A stretch of 64,000 nt of DNA. Source: Planktotalea arctica. GTDB lineage: Bacteria; Pseudomonadota; Alphaproteobacteria; Rhodobacterales; Rhodobacteraceae. The translations under genes were made by a program, and so were the position numbers. Each line of letters starts with the position of its first letter. The stretch's first letter is position 1. This document shows positions 18,260 through 27,917 of this stretch, one piece after another. The stretch covers positions 310,001 to 374,000 of the forward strand of contig NZ_MUHR01000006.1 of NCBI RefSeq assembly GCF_002105285.1, in the 5' to 3' direction. The notes beneath the pieces are model-generated. The model was not told where the DNA came from, made no database searches, and worked only from the letters and a program-made list of their open reading frames with translations.

Positions 18260-18275
18260 TTACCAGACTGTTAAC
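18260..18275. promoter_or_regulatory. CtrA-like site upstream of lpxC
   Basis: TTAC-CAGACTG-TTAAC matches the CtrA recognition pattern TTAA-N7-TTAAC with one mismatch in the first half. It lies 80 bases before the lpxC start in the 215-base stretch between the ftsZ terminator and lpxC. CtrA controls cell-cycle and motility genes in alphaproteobacteria. One mismatch in a short motif makes chance occurrence possible. Confidence 0.35.
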
Positions 18276-18354
18276 GCGCGAACTGGGGTCGAGGGCTGCT
18301 GCCATATAGACTTGGCTCCGACAGACGCGGCTTGGATTTTTACGGGGCAATCTT

Positions 18355-19275
18355 TTGCAAACAACGCTTAAATCATTGGTGACCTTCAAGGGTGTCGGGC
18401 TTCATTCCGGCGCGCCGGTGATTATGAGTGTGACGCCAGCCGCCTTGAACCATGGTATCTGGTTCCACCGCACGGATGTGCGCGGCTGCGATGCCTTTGT
18501 ACCTGCGCGCTGGGACGCGGTGAATCCGACCCCTCTGTGTACCAAGATTGAAAATGCTGACGGCACCACCGTTTCTACGATCGAGCATATCATGGCGGCT
18601 CTTGCCGGCTGCGGTATCACCAACGCTTTGATCGAGATTGATGGCGCAGAAGTGCCGATTATGGACGGAAGTTCCGCGGAATTCGTTCGCGGCCTCCTTG
18701 CCAAAGGCGTGCAGCGCCAAAGCGGCGGTAGTTGGGCTTTGCGCATTCTGAAAGACGTCGAGGTCAAGACAGACAACGGCTGGGCGCGCCTCGAGCCCGC
18801 GCGCAGCCTGTCGATCGATTTCGCGATCGAGTTTGAAGATGCGGCGATCGGTGTGCAGCGAAAGTCGCTTAACATGGCCAATGGCACCTTTGTGCGCGAG
18901 CTGTGTGATAGTCGCACGTTTTGCCGAAATTCCGACGTTGAAGCGATGCACGCTATGGGCCTTGCCAAAGGCGGGACGCTGGAAAACGCTGTGGTTGTCG
19001 ATGGCGATCGCATCCTTAGCCCCGGCGGTTTGCGCCACGCGGATGAAGCCGTGCGCCACAAGATGCTCGACGCGCTTGGCGATCTGTCCTTGGCCGGTGC
19101 GCCCATTCTGGGGCGCTACACCGGAATGCGCGCCGGTCACGCGATGACCAATGCCTTGCTGCGCGCACTTTTTGCCGATCCTTCTGCTTATGAAATGGTG
19201 GATTGTGACGCCAGTATCAATGCGCATTTGCCCGGAGCCGGCGTTACCCGCAGCGAGATTCCCGCAATACAATAG
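18355..19275 (+). CDS. lpxC: UDP-3-O-acyl-N-acetylglucosamine deacetylase LpxC
   Basis: A 306-residue zinc enzyme for the committed step of lipid A synthesis. It starts at TTG: the encoded MQTTLKSLVTFKGVGLHSG matches the usual LpxC N-terminus, no ATG lies nearby, and a GGGG stretch sits about seven bases upstream. Zinc ligands are visible in STIEHIMAAL (His78) and in RHKMLDALGDLSLAG, and the catalytic HAMTNAL histidine follows. The terminator after ftsZ and a separate leader suggest independent expression. TTG may keep translation low, which is relevant because LpxC levels are tightly controlled in bacteria. Confidence 0.95.
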   Translation: MQTTLKSLVTFKGVGLHSGAPVIMSVTPAALNHGIWFHRTDVRGCDAFVPARWDAVNPTPLCTKIENADGTTVSTIEHIMAALAGCGITNALIEIDGAEVPIMDGSSAEFVRGLLAKGVQRQSGGSWALRILKDVEVKTDNGWARLEPARSLSIDFAIEFEDAAIGVQRKSLNMANGTFVRELCDSRTFCRNSDVEAMHAMGLAKGGTLENAVVVDGDRILSPGGLRHADEAVRHKMLDALGDLSLAGAPILGRYTGMRAGHAMTNALLRALFADPSAYEMVDCDASINAHLPGAGVTRSEIPAIQ

Positions 19276-19302
19276 TCCAAGCACATCAAGAACCTTGCAT
19301 GA

Positions 19303-19320
19303 GACCCAAGATTTTGGGTC
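19303..19320. repeat. Perfect hairpin between lpxC and bamD
   Basis: GACCCAA and TTGGGTC form a seven-base perfect stem around the loop GATT, 28 bases after the lpxC stop. The run following it (ATAGGCATTTT) is not a clean T-tract, so it may be a weak terminator or an attenuator for bamD. Confidence 0.55.
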
Positions 19321-19407
19321 ATAGGCATTTTGCATGGCGATATTATGTGCTAGGACCAAGTTGAAAACAGAGATAAAACTCTGACAGGTTCTATCAAAGG
19401 TGCTGCC

Positions 19408-20274
19408 ATGAAACGCCAAACCGCACGTCGCACGCTGACTGCTGCTGCCTTGGTTTCCATGACTCTGGCTGGATGTAGCGGCGGAGGTGGAGGCGTCTCG
19501 CGCCTACTTGGGGGGCAGGCCGAACTTCCGCTTGAAACCTATTCGGCCGAGCAGATTTTCCAACGCGGCGAATTCGAGCTTGAACGCAAGCGTGATGATG
19601 ATGCCGCTTTCTACTTTGGCGAGATCGAACGCCTATATCCCTATTCCAGCTGGGCAAAACGCGCTCTGATCATGCAGGCCTTTGCCTATCATAAAGACAA
19701 GGACTACGAAAATTCGCGTGCCTCAGCGCAGCGCTTTATCGACGTTTATCCGACTGATGACGATGCCGCCTATGCCCAGTATTTGCTGGCTCTGAGCTAT
19801 TACGATCAGATCGAAGATGTAGGCCGCGATCAGGGTTTGACCTTTCAAGCCTTGCAAGGTCTGCGCACCGTGATCGAGCGGTATCCGGACAGTGAATACG
19901 CGCGCTCTGCGATTTTGAAGTTCGATCTGGCCTTTGATCATCTTGCGGCCAAAGAAATGGAAATCGGGCGCTATTATCTCAAGCGAGATCACTACACCGC
20001 GTCGATCAACCGTTTCCGCGTCGTTGTCGAGGATTTTCAGACCACGACCCACACGCCCGAAGCGCTGCACCGCTTGGTCGAGGCCTATCTATCGCTTGGT
20101 CTGACGCAGGAAGCACAGACCGCAGGCGCGATTCTGGGGTACAATTACAAAGGCACCGATTGGTACGAGGACAGTTTCAAACTTCTCACCGGTCGGGGGC
20201 TCGAGCTTGAGGCAGCGGGGGATAGCTGGCTGCGTAAGGTCTATCGCCAGATGTTGCAGGGCAAGTGGCTGTAA
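19408..20274 (+). CDS. bamD: Outer membrane assembly lipoprotein BamD
   Basis: A 288-residue lipoprotein of the beta-barrel assembly machine. The signal peptide ends in the lipobox LAGC, and a glycine-serine-rich spacer (SGGGGGVSRLLGG) follows. The rest is TPR-like: YSAEQIFQRGEFEL, the ERLYPYSSWAKRALI repeat, RFIDVYPTDDDAAYAQYLLALSYYDQI and VIERYPDSEYARSA are characteristic of BamD. It acts in the periplasm on the outer membrane with BamA. AAAGG lies about eight bases before the ATG. The lpxC-bamD-recN order is common in this group. Confidence 0.95.
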   Translation: MKRQTARRTLTAAALVSMTLAGCSGGGGGVSRLLGGQAELPLETYSAEQIFQRGEFELERKRDDDAAFYFGEIERLYPYSSWAKRALIMQAFAYHKDKDYENSRASAQRFIDVYPTDDDAAYAQYLLALSYYDQIEDVGRDQGLTFQALQGLRTVIERYPDSEYARSAILKFDLAFDHLAAKEMEIGRYYLKRDHYTASINRFRVVVEDFQTTTHTPEALHRLVEAYLSLGLTQEAQTAGAILGYNYKGTDWYEDSFKLLTGRGLELEAAGDSWLRKVYRQMLQGKWL

Positions 20275-20315
20275 GCGAATTTATGCGCGGCGCTTGTCCG
20301 CGCGGGGTGACCTAA

Positions 20316-21965
20316 ATGCTGCGCACGCTCGATATTCGAGATATCCTGATCATTGACCATCTGGAGCTGCATTTCCAGTCCGGTTTGAACGTGCTCACCG
20401 GTGAAACCGGGGCGGGCAAGTCCATTTTGCTCGATTCGCTAGGCTTTGTGCTTGGTTGGCGCGGGCGCGCTGAATTGGTGCGCAGCGGCGCAGAGCAGGG
20501 CGACGTCACGGCGGTTTTCGATCTAGCGGATGGCCATGCGGCACATGCCGTTCTGGAAGAGGCGGGGTTGCCTGCTGGCCCCGAACTGATCCTGCGCCGC
20601 GTGAACCGCAGCGACGGACGCAAGACGGCTTGGGTCAATGACCGGCGCTGCTCGGGTGAAGTACTGCGCGCACTTTCCGAAACGCTGGTAGAACTGCACG
20701 GTCAACACGATGATCGCGGCCTGCTCGACCCCAAGGGCCATATGGCGGTGCTTGATGAATTCATGGCCCGACCCGCGCTCCATGGCGCGGTGCGCGCCGC
20801 ATGGAAAGCGCTCTCTGGCGCGCGTAAGTCTCTGCAAGCCTTGGAAAAAGCGATCGCGGCAGTGCGCGAAGAGGAAGATTTCCTGCGCCATGCAGTTGCA
20901 GAATTGGACGTGCTTGATCCCAAACCCGGCGAGGAGCGCGAGCTTGATACGCGCCGCCGCGCGATGCAGGGCGCAGAGAAAATCCGCGACGATGTTGCGC
21001 GCGCCTTCGCAATGCTTGGTTTTGAAGGCGCCGAGGGCGTAATCAGCGAAGCGATCCGCTGGCTTGATGGTGTGTCCGACCGCGCGGAGGGGCAGCTTGA
21101 TGCGCCGCTCGCGGGTCTCTCTCGCGCGCTTGAAGAATTGGGCGAGGCTAGTGCAGGGGTTGAGGCCTGCCTCGACAACCTTGATTTCAATCCCGTCGAT
21201 CTGGAGGCCTGCGAAGAGCGTCTTTTCGCGATCCGCGCATTGGCGCGCAAGCATGATGTGACCCCCGACGAGCTGGGCACATTCGCGATCGAGCTGCGCG
21301 CGCGCCTCGAAGCGCTTGACGCGGGGGATGCCCAACTGGGGCAAGCGCGCGCCGATGTGGCCAAGGCAGACGCGGCCTACGTGAGCGCGGCAGATGCGCT
21401 CAGCGATGCCCGTAGCAAAGCTGCCCTGCGGCTCGACAAGGCGGTCACCGCAGAACTTGCACCGCTTAAGATGGAGCGCGCGGTGTTCACCACGATGGTC
21501 AGTAGGGCTGTGCAAAGTGGGGCAGGGCAGGACGCGGTCGCCTTCACCGTCGCGACGAACCCCGGCGCGCCAAGCGGACCTTTGAACAAGATCGCATCGG
21601 GCGGTGAGCTAAGCCGCTTTCTGCTTGCGCTCAAAGTGTGCCTGTCGGGGGAAACCCAGGGCGTCACGATGATTTTTGACGAGATCGACCGCGGTGTTGG
21701 CGGCGCGACTGCCGATGCAGTAGGGCGCCGCCTTGCTGCGCTTGCGATCGGAGGTCAGGTGTTGGTCGTCACCCACTCGCCGCAGGTCGCGGCCCTTGGC
21801 GGGCATCACTGGCGCGTTGAAAAGCGCGTCGAAAACGGCGCGACCCTGTCCATGGTCGTGCCGCTGGATGTACCGCAACGGGTGGATGAAATCGCGCGGA
21901 TGATTTCAGGTGACAGCGTCACCGACGAAGCGCGAGGTGCGGCCCGCGCCTTGCTTGCAGGCTAG
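20316..21965 (+). CDS. recN: DNA repair protein RecN
   Basis: A 549-residue SMC-like ATPase for double-strand-break repair. The Walker A motif GETGAGKS lies at residues 29-36, LHGQHDDRGL follows, the middle is a coiled coil rich in alanine, glutamate and arginine (about residues 155-360), and the C-terminal half has the ABC signature SGGELSRFLLAL, Walker B MIFDEIDRGVGG and the H-loop VTHSPQVAALG. The ATG at 20316 gives the conserved start MLRTLDIRDILII. The next gene begins two bases after its stop. Confidence 0.96.
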   Translation: MLRTLDIRDILIIDHLELHFQSGLNVLTGETGAGKSILLDSLGFVLGWRGRAELVRSGAEQGDVTAVFDLADGHAAHAVLEEAGLPAGPELILRRVNRSDGRKTAWVNDRRCSGEVLRALSETLVELHGQHDDRGLLDPKGHMAVLDEFMARPALHGAVRAAWKALSGARKSLQALEKAIAAVREEEDFLRHAVAELDVLDPKPGEERELDTRRRAMQGAEKIRDDVARAFAMLGFEGAEGVISEAIRWLDGVSDRAEGQLDAPLAGLSRALEELGEASAGVEACLDNLDFNPVDLEACEERLFAIRALARKHDVTPDELGTFAIELRARLEALDAGDAQLGQARADVAKADAAYVSAADALSDARSKAALRLDKAVTAELAPLKMERAVFTTMVSRAVQSGAGQDAVAFTVATNPGAPSGPLNKIASGGELSRFLLALKVCLSGETQGVTMIFDEIDRGVGGATADAVGRRLAALAIGGQVLVVTHSPQVAALGGHHWRVEKRVENGATLSMVVPLDVPQRVDEIARMISGDSVTDEARGAARALLAG

Positions 21966-21967
21966 CG

Positions 21968-23659
21968 GTGTCGCGCCCCGCTTCTGCACTGCGCGCTGCT
22001 TTTGCCGCGCAGATGCAGGACATGCGCGCAAGTTTCGGGCGCGGCTGGCAACTTTTGCGCCATCGTGGCCCCTCGCAAATCCAGTTCTGGTTCATCGCGC
22101 TGATGATCGGCATTGCGGCGGGCTGCGCGGCCGTCGCTTTCCGCTTTGGCGTTTCTTTCTTGCAAACAACGCTTTACGGGGTCGAAGACGTCACCAAGCT
22201 GCATAGCTTTGCAGAATCTTTGCCGTGGTATCTGATCCTTGTGATCCCCATGGCCGGGGGCGTCACGGTTGGCATCATTTTGCACCATTTTACCCCTGAC
22301 GGGCGTGTGCGCTCGGTCTCTGACGTGATCGAGGGGGCTGCGCTCAACAACGGGCGGGTGGAGAAGAAGGCGGGCATCGCCTCTGCGCTCTCGTCGATGA
22401 TCACGCTCGGCACGGGCGGCTCCACGGGGCGCGAAGGGCCGGTGGTGCATATTGCGGCGATGATTTCGAGCTGGGTCAGTAACCTCATTCGCGCCGATGG
22501 CATCACGGGGCGCGATCTGCTGGGCTGCGCCGTTGCGGCCGCTGTATCGGCCAGTTTCAATGCGCCCATCGCCGGCGCGCTTTTCGCGCTCGAAGTGGTG
22601 CTGCGCCATTTCGCGGTGCATGCCTTCGCGCCCATTGTGATTGCGAGCGTGGCAGGCACGGTGATCAACCGCCTTGTTTTTGGTGATACGGCAGAGTTCG
22701 CTTTGCCCGGCACGTCGCCTTTGGAGTTCTACGCCGAGCTGCCTGCCTATCTGATTTTGGGCCTCGTTAGTGGGCTTGTGGCGGTGACGCTGATGCGCTG
22801 TGTGTTCTGGGCCGATGATCTGGAATCGCGCCTGCAAAGCCGGCTTGGTTTGCCCTATTGGCTGCGCCCTGCGCTTGCGGGGGCGATGTTGGGCCTGATT
22901 GCGATCCAGTTCCCCCATATCATCGGCGTTGGCTACGAAACGACTTCGGCGGCGCTGACAGGGCAGCTTTTGCTGCACGAAGCGGTTGTTTTCGCGACGG
23001 TCAAAGTGGCGGCGGTGGCGATAACCATGGCGGGGCGCATGGGGGGCGGCATCTTTTCGCCCTCTCTGATGATCGGTGCGCTGACCGGGCTGGCGTTCGG
23101 ATTGATCGCGACAAGTGTGTTTCCCGATATCAGCGGTTCGCACACGCTATACGCTCTGGCCGGGATGGGGGCGGTTGCGGCGGCAGTGCTCGGCGCGCCG
23201 ATTTCCACGACGTTGATCGTGTTCGAGCTGACAGGCGATTGGCAAACAGGACTTGCCGTAATGGTCTCTGTCTCGCTCTCAACGGCGCTCGCCTCGCGGC
23301 TTGTGGATCGCTCGTTCTTTTTAACGCAGCTTGAGCGGCGCAACATCCACCTTGCCGCAGGTCCGCAGGCCTATCTGCTCGCGATGTTTCGCGTCGCAAG
23401 TGTGATGCGCAAGAAAGAGGATGGGATCGACGAGGAAGGATGCTGGGAAATGATAACTGACGGTGTCTATATCGACGGTAACGCCACGCTCGAAGCGGCC
23501 ATGCCGATCTTCGATAAGTCCGGCGTGCGCTTTATTCCGGTTGTAACGCTCGGCGGCGAAGATCAAGCTCCAGAGCTTTGGGGTGCTTTGCACCATGTTG
23601 ACGCGCTCAAAGCCTATAACCGCGCACTCGCTGCGACTGCCGCCGAAGAACATAGTTAA
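21968..23659 (+). CDS. ClC-family chloride channel/antiporter
   Basis: A 563-residue membrane protein. ClC signatures are present: GTGGSTGREGPVV with the gating glutamate Glu156, GRMGGGIFSPSLMIG, and LGAPISTTLIVFELTG. About ten hydrophobic segments span residues 40-430. The last 120 residues resemble a reduced CBS region and may be regulatory. The chosen start is GTG two bases after the recN stop; a later ATG at about codon 15 is a plausible alternative. The gating glutamate suggests an H+/Cl- exchanger or a gated channel, which sequence alone does not decide. Confidence 0.88.
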   Translation: MSRPASALRAAFAAQMQDMRASFGRGWQLLRHRGPSQIQFWFIALMIGIAAGCAAVAFRFGVSFLQTTLYGVEDVTKLHSFAESLPWYLILVIPMAGGVTVGIILHHFTPDGRVRSVSDVIEGAALNNGRVEKKAGIASALSSMITLGTGGSTGREGPVVHIAAMISSWVSNLIRADGITGRDLLGCAVAAAVSASFNAPIAGALFALEVVLRHFAVHAFAPIVIASVAGTVINRLVFGDTAEFALPGTSPLEFYAELPAYLILGLVSGLVAVTLMRCVFWADDLESRLQSRLGLPYWLRPALAGAMLGLIAIQFPHIIGVGYETTSAALTGQLLLHEAVVFATVKVAAVAITMAGRMGGGIFSPSLMIGALTGLAFGLIATSVFPDISGSHTLYALAGMGAVAAAVLGAPISTTLIVFELTGDWQTGLAVMVSVSLSTALASRLVDRSFFLTQLERRNIHLAAGPQAYLLAMFRVASVMRKKEDGIDEEGCWEMITDGVYIDGNATLEAAMPIFDKSGVRFIPVVTLGGEDQAPELWGALHHVDALKAYNRALAATAAEEHS

Positions 23660-23680
23660 TAAAAACTCACCGGCCTTGCG

Positions 23681-23754
23681 CTTCATCTTCCAAGGTAAAC
23701 TTCGGGTGTTTGGGGGCTGGCCCCCAAGCCGGTCCGATCAGCGTAGCTGATTGG
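23681..23754. repeat. Intergenic repeat motif with two hairpins
   Basis: CTTCATCTTCCAAGGTAAAC at 23681 onward is a copy of the motif seen at 7556 and 27918. It is followed by TTGGGGGC/GCCCCCAA (23710-23727) and by CCGATCAGC/GCTGATTGG around the loop GTA (23734-23754, one G-T pair). It lies between the convergent ClC and DUF427 genes, where it could work as a bidirectional transcription boundary. Confidence 0.75.
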
Positions 23755-23759
23755 AAATC

Positions 23760-24101
23760 CTATAGCTTTTCGACAGCAACCTCATCGCTTTTTGCAAAAG
23801 ACAAGTGCATCGCAATCCTCGCCACATCGTTGTTGGGCGTCTCATAGGACCAAGCGGCATCTTTGATCACCTTGCTTTTAGTGACAATCGACAAATAGGA
23901 CGCCTCGCCCTTGTGCGGGCAGATGGTTTTTGTTTCGGAAGCATCCAGAAATGCCATTGCTATATCACCGCGCGGAAAATAGAGCGCAGGGGTGCGATCG
24001 TCCTCGGACAATTCCAGCACCGCGCTACTTTCTCCCAAAACCGCGCCGCCTGCGCGCACGACATAGGTGCCGTCCATCTTGCGAATGCGAATATCGCTCA
24101 T
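23760..24101 (-). CDS. DUF427 domain protein
   Basis: A 113-residue single-domain protein. It has the DUF427 pattern: GGAVLGESSAVLELSE, then LYFPRGDIAM, TICPHKGEASY and a C-terminal DAAWSYETP segment. These are small beta-rich cytosolic proteins of unknown function. AAAAGGAC precedes the ATG. It lies 59 bases downstream of the aminopeptidase P start, on the same strand order, but as the last gene of the minus-strand run. Confidence 0.88.
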   Translation of the reverse strand: MSDIRIRKMDGTYVVRAGGAVLGESSAVLELSEDDRTPALYFPRGDIAMAFLDASETKTICPHKGEASYLSIVTKSKVIKDAAWSYETPNNDVARIAMHLSFAKSDEVAVEKL

Positions 24102-24160
24102 GTGAAGTCCTTTTCAGTTTGGCCCCGACGCGCGCTGCCCCGTGTTAGCGTGAAGAGCCA

Positions 24161-25957
24161 CTATAGTGGCTTGCACGCTTGCTCCAACCATTTTTCTGCG
24201 CAGGCGCTCAGATCGTTTGAAAGTTTGTCGCGGCACGCTGCGTGATAGGCGTCGAGCCAGTTGATCTCGGAGCGGCTCAGCATGTCGCGGCGGATCAAGC
24301 GCCGATCGATCGGCACAAAGGTGAGGGTTTCGAAATCATACATGGCGCGCTGGCTATCGCCACCCTCGAGCGCAGGGGCCTCGCGCACGACAAGCAGATT
24401 TTCGATGCGAATGCCAAAGGCCCCTTCGCGGTAATATCCCGGCTCGTTTGATAGGATCATGCCTGGTTCAAGCGGCACATGGCTGGCGCGGCTCAGGCGC
24501 TGCGGCCCCTCATGCACGCCAAGGAAATGACCGACGCCATGCCCGAGCCCATGATCAAAGTCTTGACCCGCAAGCCAGAGCGGCATGCGGCCAACCGCTT
24601 CGATATCGCGCCCTGCTAGGCCTTTTGGCCAGCGCATGCGCGACACGGCAATCATGCCCTGCAGGACACGGGTAAAGGCGCTACGCTCTTCTAATCCGAC
24701 GTCGCCGACGGGGCAGGTGCGGGTGATATCCGTGGTGCCATTAAGGTATTGCCCGCCACTGTCGAGCACCAACAGATCACCGGTTTGCAAGCTACGCGCG
24801 CTGTCATGGGTGACGCGGTAGTGCATGATCGCGCCGTTCGGGCCGGATCCGGCGATCGTGTCAAAGCTGATGTCTTGCAGCGCTTTGGTGGCGCGGCGGC
24901 GCGCCTCGAGTTCGCGCACCACATCGATCTCGGTAACGCTGCCTGCGGGCTGCTGATCGAGCCAGCAGAGCAATTCGCACATGGCGGTGGCATCAATGAT
25001 ATGGGCTGTGCGCGTGCCTGCGATTTCAACGGCATTCTTGCACGCTTTGGGCAGCGCGCAAGGCTCGCTGCCGTAGGTGATTTGCGCGTCGCCAGCTTGC
25101 AAGGCATCAATCACGGCGACGGGAACGGAGGTTTTGTCGCAGCGCACTTTCCCGCTGAGGCGGGTGAGCGCGGGAACAAAACCCTCGGGTGGCGCTATAT
25201 GAAGCGTGGGGTCCGGATCGAGCGCGGCAAACTTGGACGGGGCGACGAACAACGCCACGCGCGCATCGCTTTGCAAAATGGCGAAGCCCTGCACAAGCGG
25301 CGTTTTGGCCACATCACCGCCGCGGATGTTCAGTAGCCAACACAGGCTGTCGGGCAGTGTGATCACGGCTGCGTGCTCGCCTTGTGCGGCAAGATCGCCA
25401 GCACATTCCGTTCGTTTGTCGCTTGATGATTTTCCTGCATATTCAAGAGGGTAATCATAGGCCGGACTCATCGGCGGTTCAGGTTGATCGTCCCAGATGC
25501 GATCCACCAGATTGGCGCAGGGGCGCAGAGTGATACCGCTTGCCAGCAGTGCGGTTTCATGCGCCTCAAGCTGGCCTTGGGTCATCAGCCAGGGATCAAA
25601 ACCGACGATGCCGCCACTTGGAAGACGCTCTTTCAGCCAATCGGCAAGAGAGACTTCGGGCCAGTGCACAGGCGTGAAATGCTCCAGATCGACTTGGGAT
25701 TTCACTTGCGTTCGGTAGCGCCCGTCGATGAACACACCTGTCGCTGCGCGAAGGGCACAGCAAAATCCGGCAGAGCCGGTGAAGCCGGTCAGCCACTTAA
25801 GCCGCTCGTCGCGCGGCGCGACATACTCGCCCTGATGCGCGTCCGCGCGCGGGATGAGAAAGCCGTCGAGGTCCTCTTGGGCAAGTTCTGTGCGCAAAGA
25901 CGTCAGCCGGGCAGGGCCGTATTCTGGGGTGCTGGGGGTGTCGAAACTTTGAAACAT
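24161..25957 (-). CDS. Xaa-Pro aminopeptidase (M24B, aminopeptidase P type)
   Basis: A 598-residue cytosolic metallopeptidase that releases an N-terminal residue preceding proline. It has the three-part eukaryote-like arrangement: two creatinase-like N-terminal domains (from FLIPRADAHQGEYV) and a pita-bread catalytic domain. Ligands for two metals are visible: Asp in LVLDSGGQY, Asp in GTTDITRT, His in HGVGHFLGVHEGP, Glu in LSNEPGYY and Glu in GIRIENLLVV. AAAGGAGTG precedes the ATG. The length fits the long form and not the 440-residue E. coli PepP. Confidence 0.93.
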   Translation of the reverse strand: MFQSFDTPSTPEYGPARLTSLRTELAQEDLDGFLIPRADAHQGEYVAPRDERLKWLTGFTGSAGFCCALRAATGVFIDGRYRTQVKSQVDLEHFTPVHWPEVSLADWLKERLPSGGIVGFDPWLMTQGQLEAHETALLASGITLRPCANLVDRIWDDQPEPPMSPAYDYPLEYAGKSSSDKRTECAGDLAAQGEHAAVITLPDSLCWLLNIRGGDVAKTPLVQGFAILQSDARVALFVAPSKFAALDPDPTLHIAPPEGFVPALTRLSGKVRCDKTSVPVAVIDALQAGDAQITYGSEPCALPKACKNAVEIAGTRTAHIIDATAMCELLCWLDQQPAGSVTEIDVVRELEARRRATKALQDISFDTIAGSGPNGAIMHYRVTHDSARSLQTGDLLVLDSGGQYLNGTTDITRTCPVGDVGLEERSAFTRVLQGMIAVSRMRWPKGLAGRDIEAVGRMPLWLAGQDFDHGLGHGVGHFLGVHEGPQRLSRASHVPLEPGMILSNEPGYYREGAFGIRIENLLVVREAPALEGGDSQRAMYDFETLTFVPIDRRLIRRDMLSRSEINWLDAYHAACRDKLSNDLSACAEKWLEQACKPL

Positions 25958-26027
25958 GGCTCACTCCTTTGCAGCGCGCTAAGTGGTTTTGCTGCGAAAA
26001 AAAACCTCGCCTACACATCCTTCTTCG

Positions 26028-27905
26028 TCAAACGACCCTGCGCATGCCCATCACGCGTGCGCGCGCACGCGGATCGCTGTCAAAGAGCGCGGCGAGTTGT
26101 TCTGTCATCGCACCCGCAAGCTGCTCTACATCAGTGATCGTCACGGCCCGTTCATAGTAACGTGTCACGTCATGGCCAATGCCGATCGCGAGGAGTTCGA
26201 CTGCACGGCGCTTTTCCACCATAGCAATCACATCGCGCAGGTGTTTTTCCAGATAATTGGCGGGGTTTACCGACAATGTGCTGTCATCTACAGGCGCGCC
26301 ATCGGAGATCACCATCAGGATTTTGCGCGCTTCCGGGCGGCCCGCCATGCGGCGATGCGCCCATTCAAGCGCCTCGCCGTCGATGTTTTCCTTTAGCAGA
26401 CCCTCTTTCATCATCAGCCCCAAATTGGGCCGCGCGCGCCGCCAAGGGGAATCAGCGCTTTTGTAGATGATGTGGCGCAAATCATTCAGGCGGCCGGGCT
26501 GCTGCTCACGCCCTGCATTCAGCCATGCTTCACGCGATTGCCCGCCCTTCCACGCACGCGTGGTAAAACCGAGGATCTCAACCTTCACATTGCAGCGCTC
26601 AAGCGTGCGCGCGAGAACGTCAGCGCAAATCGCGGCAATAGAAATCGGGCGACCTCGCATGGAGCCGGAGTTGTCCAGTAGTAGCGTCACGATGGTATCG
26701 CGAAATTCGGTATCTTTCTCGACCTTGAAACTCAGCGGCGTGGTCGGGTTGGCGACGACGCGCGCAAGGCGACCTGCGTCCAGAATGCCCTCTTCGAGAT
26801 CAAACTCCCAAGAGCGGTTCTGCTGCGCTTGCAAGCGGCGCTGGAGCTTGTTGGCAAGGCGCGACACCGCGCCTTTCAAAGGCTCTAGTTGCTGATCGAG
26901 ATAGGCACGCAAACGCTCGAGCTCGACCGGTTCAGCTAAATCCTCTGCGCGCACTTCTTCGTCGAACTGCGTCGCGTAGACCTGATAATTCGGGTCGGCG
27001 TCAGAAATGGGCTGTGGCTGGGGTGGTTCCAGCGGAGCTTCGCCCTCGGGCATTTCCGCCTCTTCGCCCATCTCCTGATCGGCGGAGTCATCCATCGACA
27101 CTTCGGCTTGCGCTGCGTCTTGCTGCTCTTCTTGGGACTGCTCGGGGGAGGCCTCATCGGACTCCTCGGAGTCCTCGTCCTGACCGCTGCTATCAGGGTC
27201 CTGATCCTCTTCGCCGCTTTCCTCCGCATCGTCTTGCGCATCCTCGTCAAGATCATCGGGATCATCGCCAAGCTGGTCGCCGTAGCCGAGGTCCTGGATA
27301 ATCTTCCGCGAGAGTTTGGCAAAAGCTGCCTGATCGTCGAGCAGATCATCGACGTTCTCCAGTGTGCCGCCGGCTTGCTCTTCAATGAAGCCTTTCCATA
27401 GGTTCATCACGTTCTGCGCGCCGGACGGCAAATCCCGCCCCGTGGCGAGGTGACGGATCAGATAACCTGCGGCGGTGGCCAGCGGTGCGTCTGCTGCGAC
27501 CTTGATCTGATCGAACCCTTTGCGCAGGGCATCATTGCCGATCTTGGCGTCGATATTACCTGCTGTGCCCGGCATGTCGCGCGCGCCCATCGCCTCGCAG
27601 CGGGCCGTTTCCATCGCCTCATAAAGATCGCGTGCCATGTCGCCTTGCGGCACATAGCGCGAATGTGTGCCATCATCGTGAAATTTGCGGTGCATGGCCA
27701 GCGCATCAGCCGTGCCGCGCGCGATCAACACCTCTTCGCGCGTCATGCGGCGCGAGACTTGTGGCAGGCGCATTGTGTCGCCGGACACGCCAGATGGATC
27801 TACCGTATAGGTGATAGACAGGTCCGGATCATTGGCCATGACCTTTGTCGCCTCGGCCAAGGCTTTCTTGAACGGATCGGCTGGGTTGTCGTTATTGCTC
27901 GCCAC
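26028..27905 (-). CDS. cobT: Cobaltochelatase subunit CobT
   Basis: A 625-residue VWA protein that works with CobS and CobN to insert cobalt into hydrogenobyrinic acid diamide in aerobic B12 synthesis. The N-terminal CobT domain covers about residues 1-200. A strongly acidic linker (about 205-300, long runs of D, E, S and Q) follows, then a VWA domain with the MIDAS motif DNSGSMRG. The start is GTG, with GGA about seven bases upstream. cobS lies upstream on the same strand, separated by 84 bases containing a repeat element. cobN is not in the window. Confidence 0.95.
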   Translation of the reverse strand: MASNNDNPADPFKKALAEATKVMANDPDLSITYTVDPSGVSGDTMRLPQVSRRMTREEVLIARGTADALAMHRKFHDDGTHSRYVPQGDMARDLYEAMETARCEAMGARDMPGTAGNIDAKIGNDALRKGFDQIKVAADAPLATAAGYLIRHLATGRDLPSGAQNVMNLWKGFIEEQAGGTLENVDDLLDDQAAFAKLSRKIIQDLGYGDQLGDDPDDLDEDAQDDAEESGEEDQDPDSSGQDEDSEESDEASPEQSQEEQQDAAQAEVSMDDSADQEMGEEAEMPEGEAPLEPPQPQPISDADPNYQVYATQFDEEVRAEDLAEPVELERLRAYLDQQLEPLKGAVSRLANKLQRRLQAQQNRSWEFDLEEGILDAGRLARVVANPTTPLSFKVEKDTEFRDTIVTLLLDNSGSMRGRPISIAAICADVLARTLERCNVKVEILGFTTRAWKGGQSREAWLNAGREQQPGRLNDLRHIIYKSADSPWRRARPNLGLMMKEGLLKENIDGEALEWAHRRMAGRPEARKILMVISDGAPVDDSTLSVNPANYLEKHLRDVIAMVEKRRAVELLAIGIGHDVTRYYERAVTITDVEQLAGAMTEQLAALFDSDPRARARVMGMRRVV

Positions 27906-27917
27906 GTGTCAATCCAA

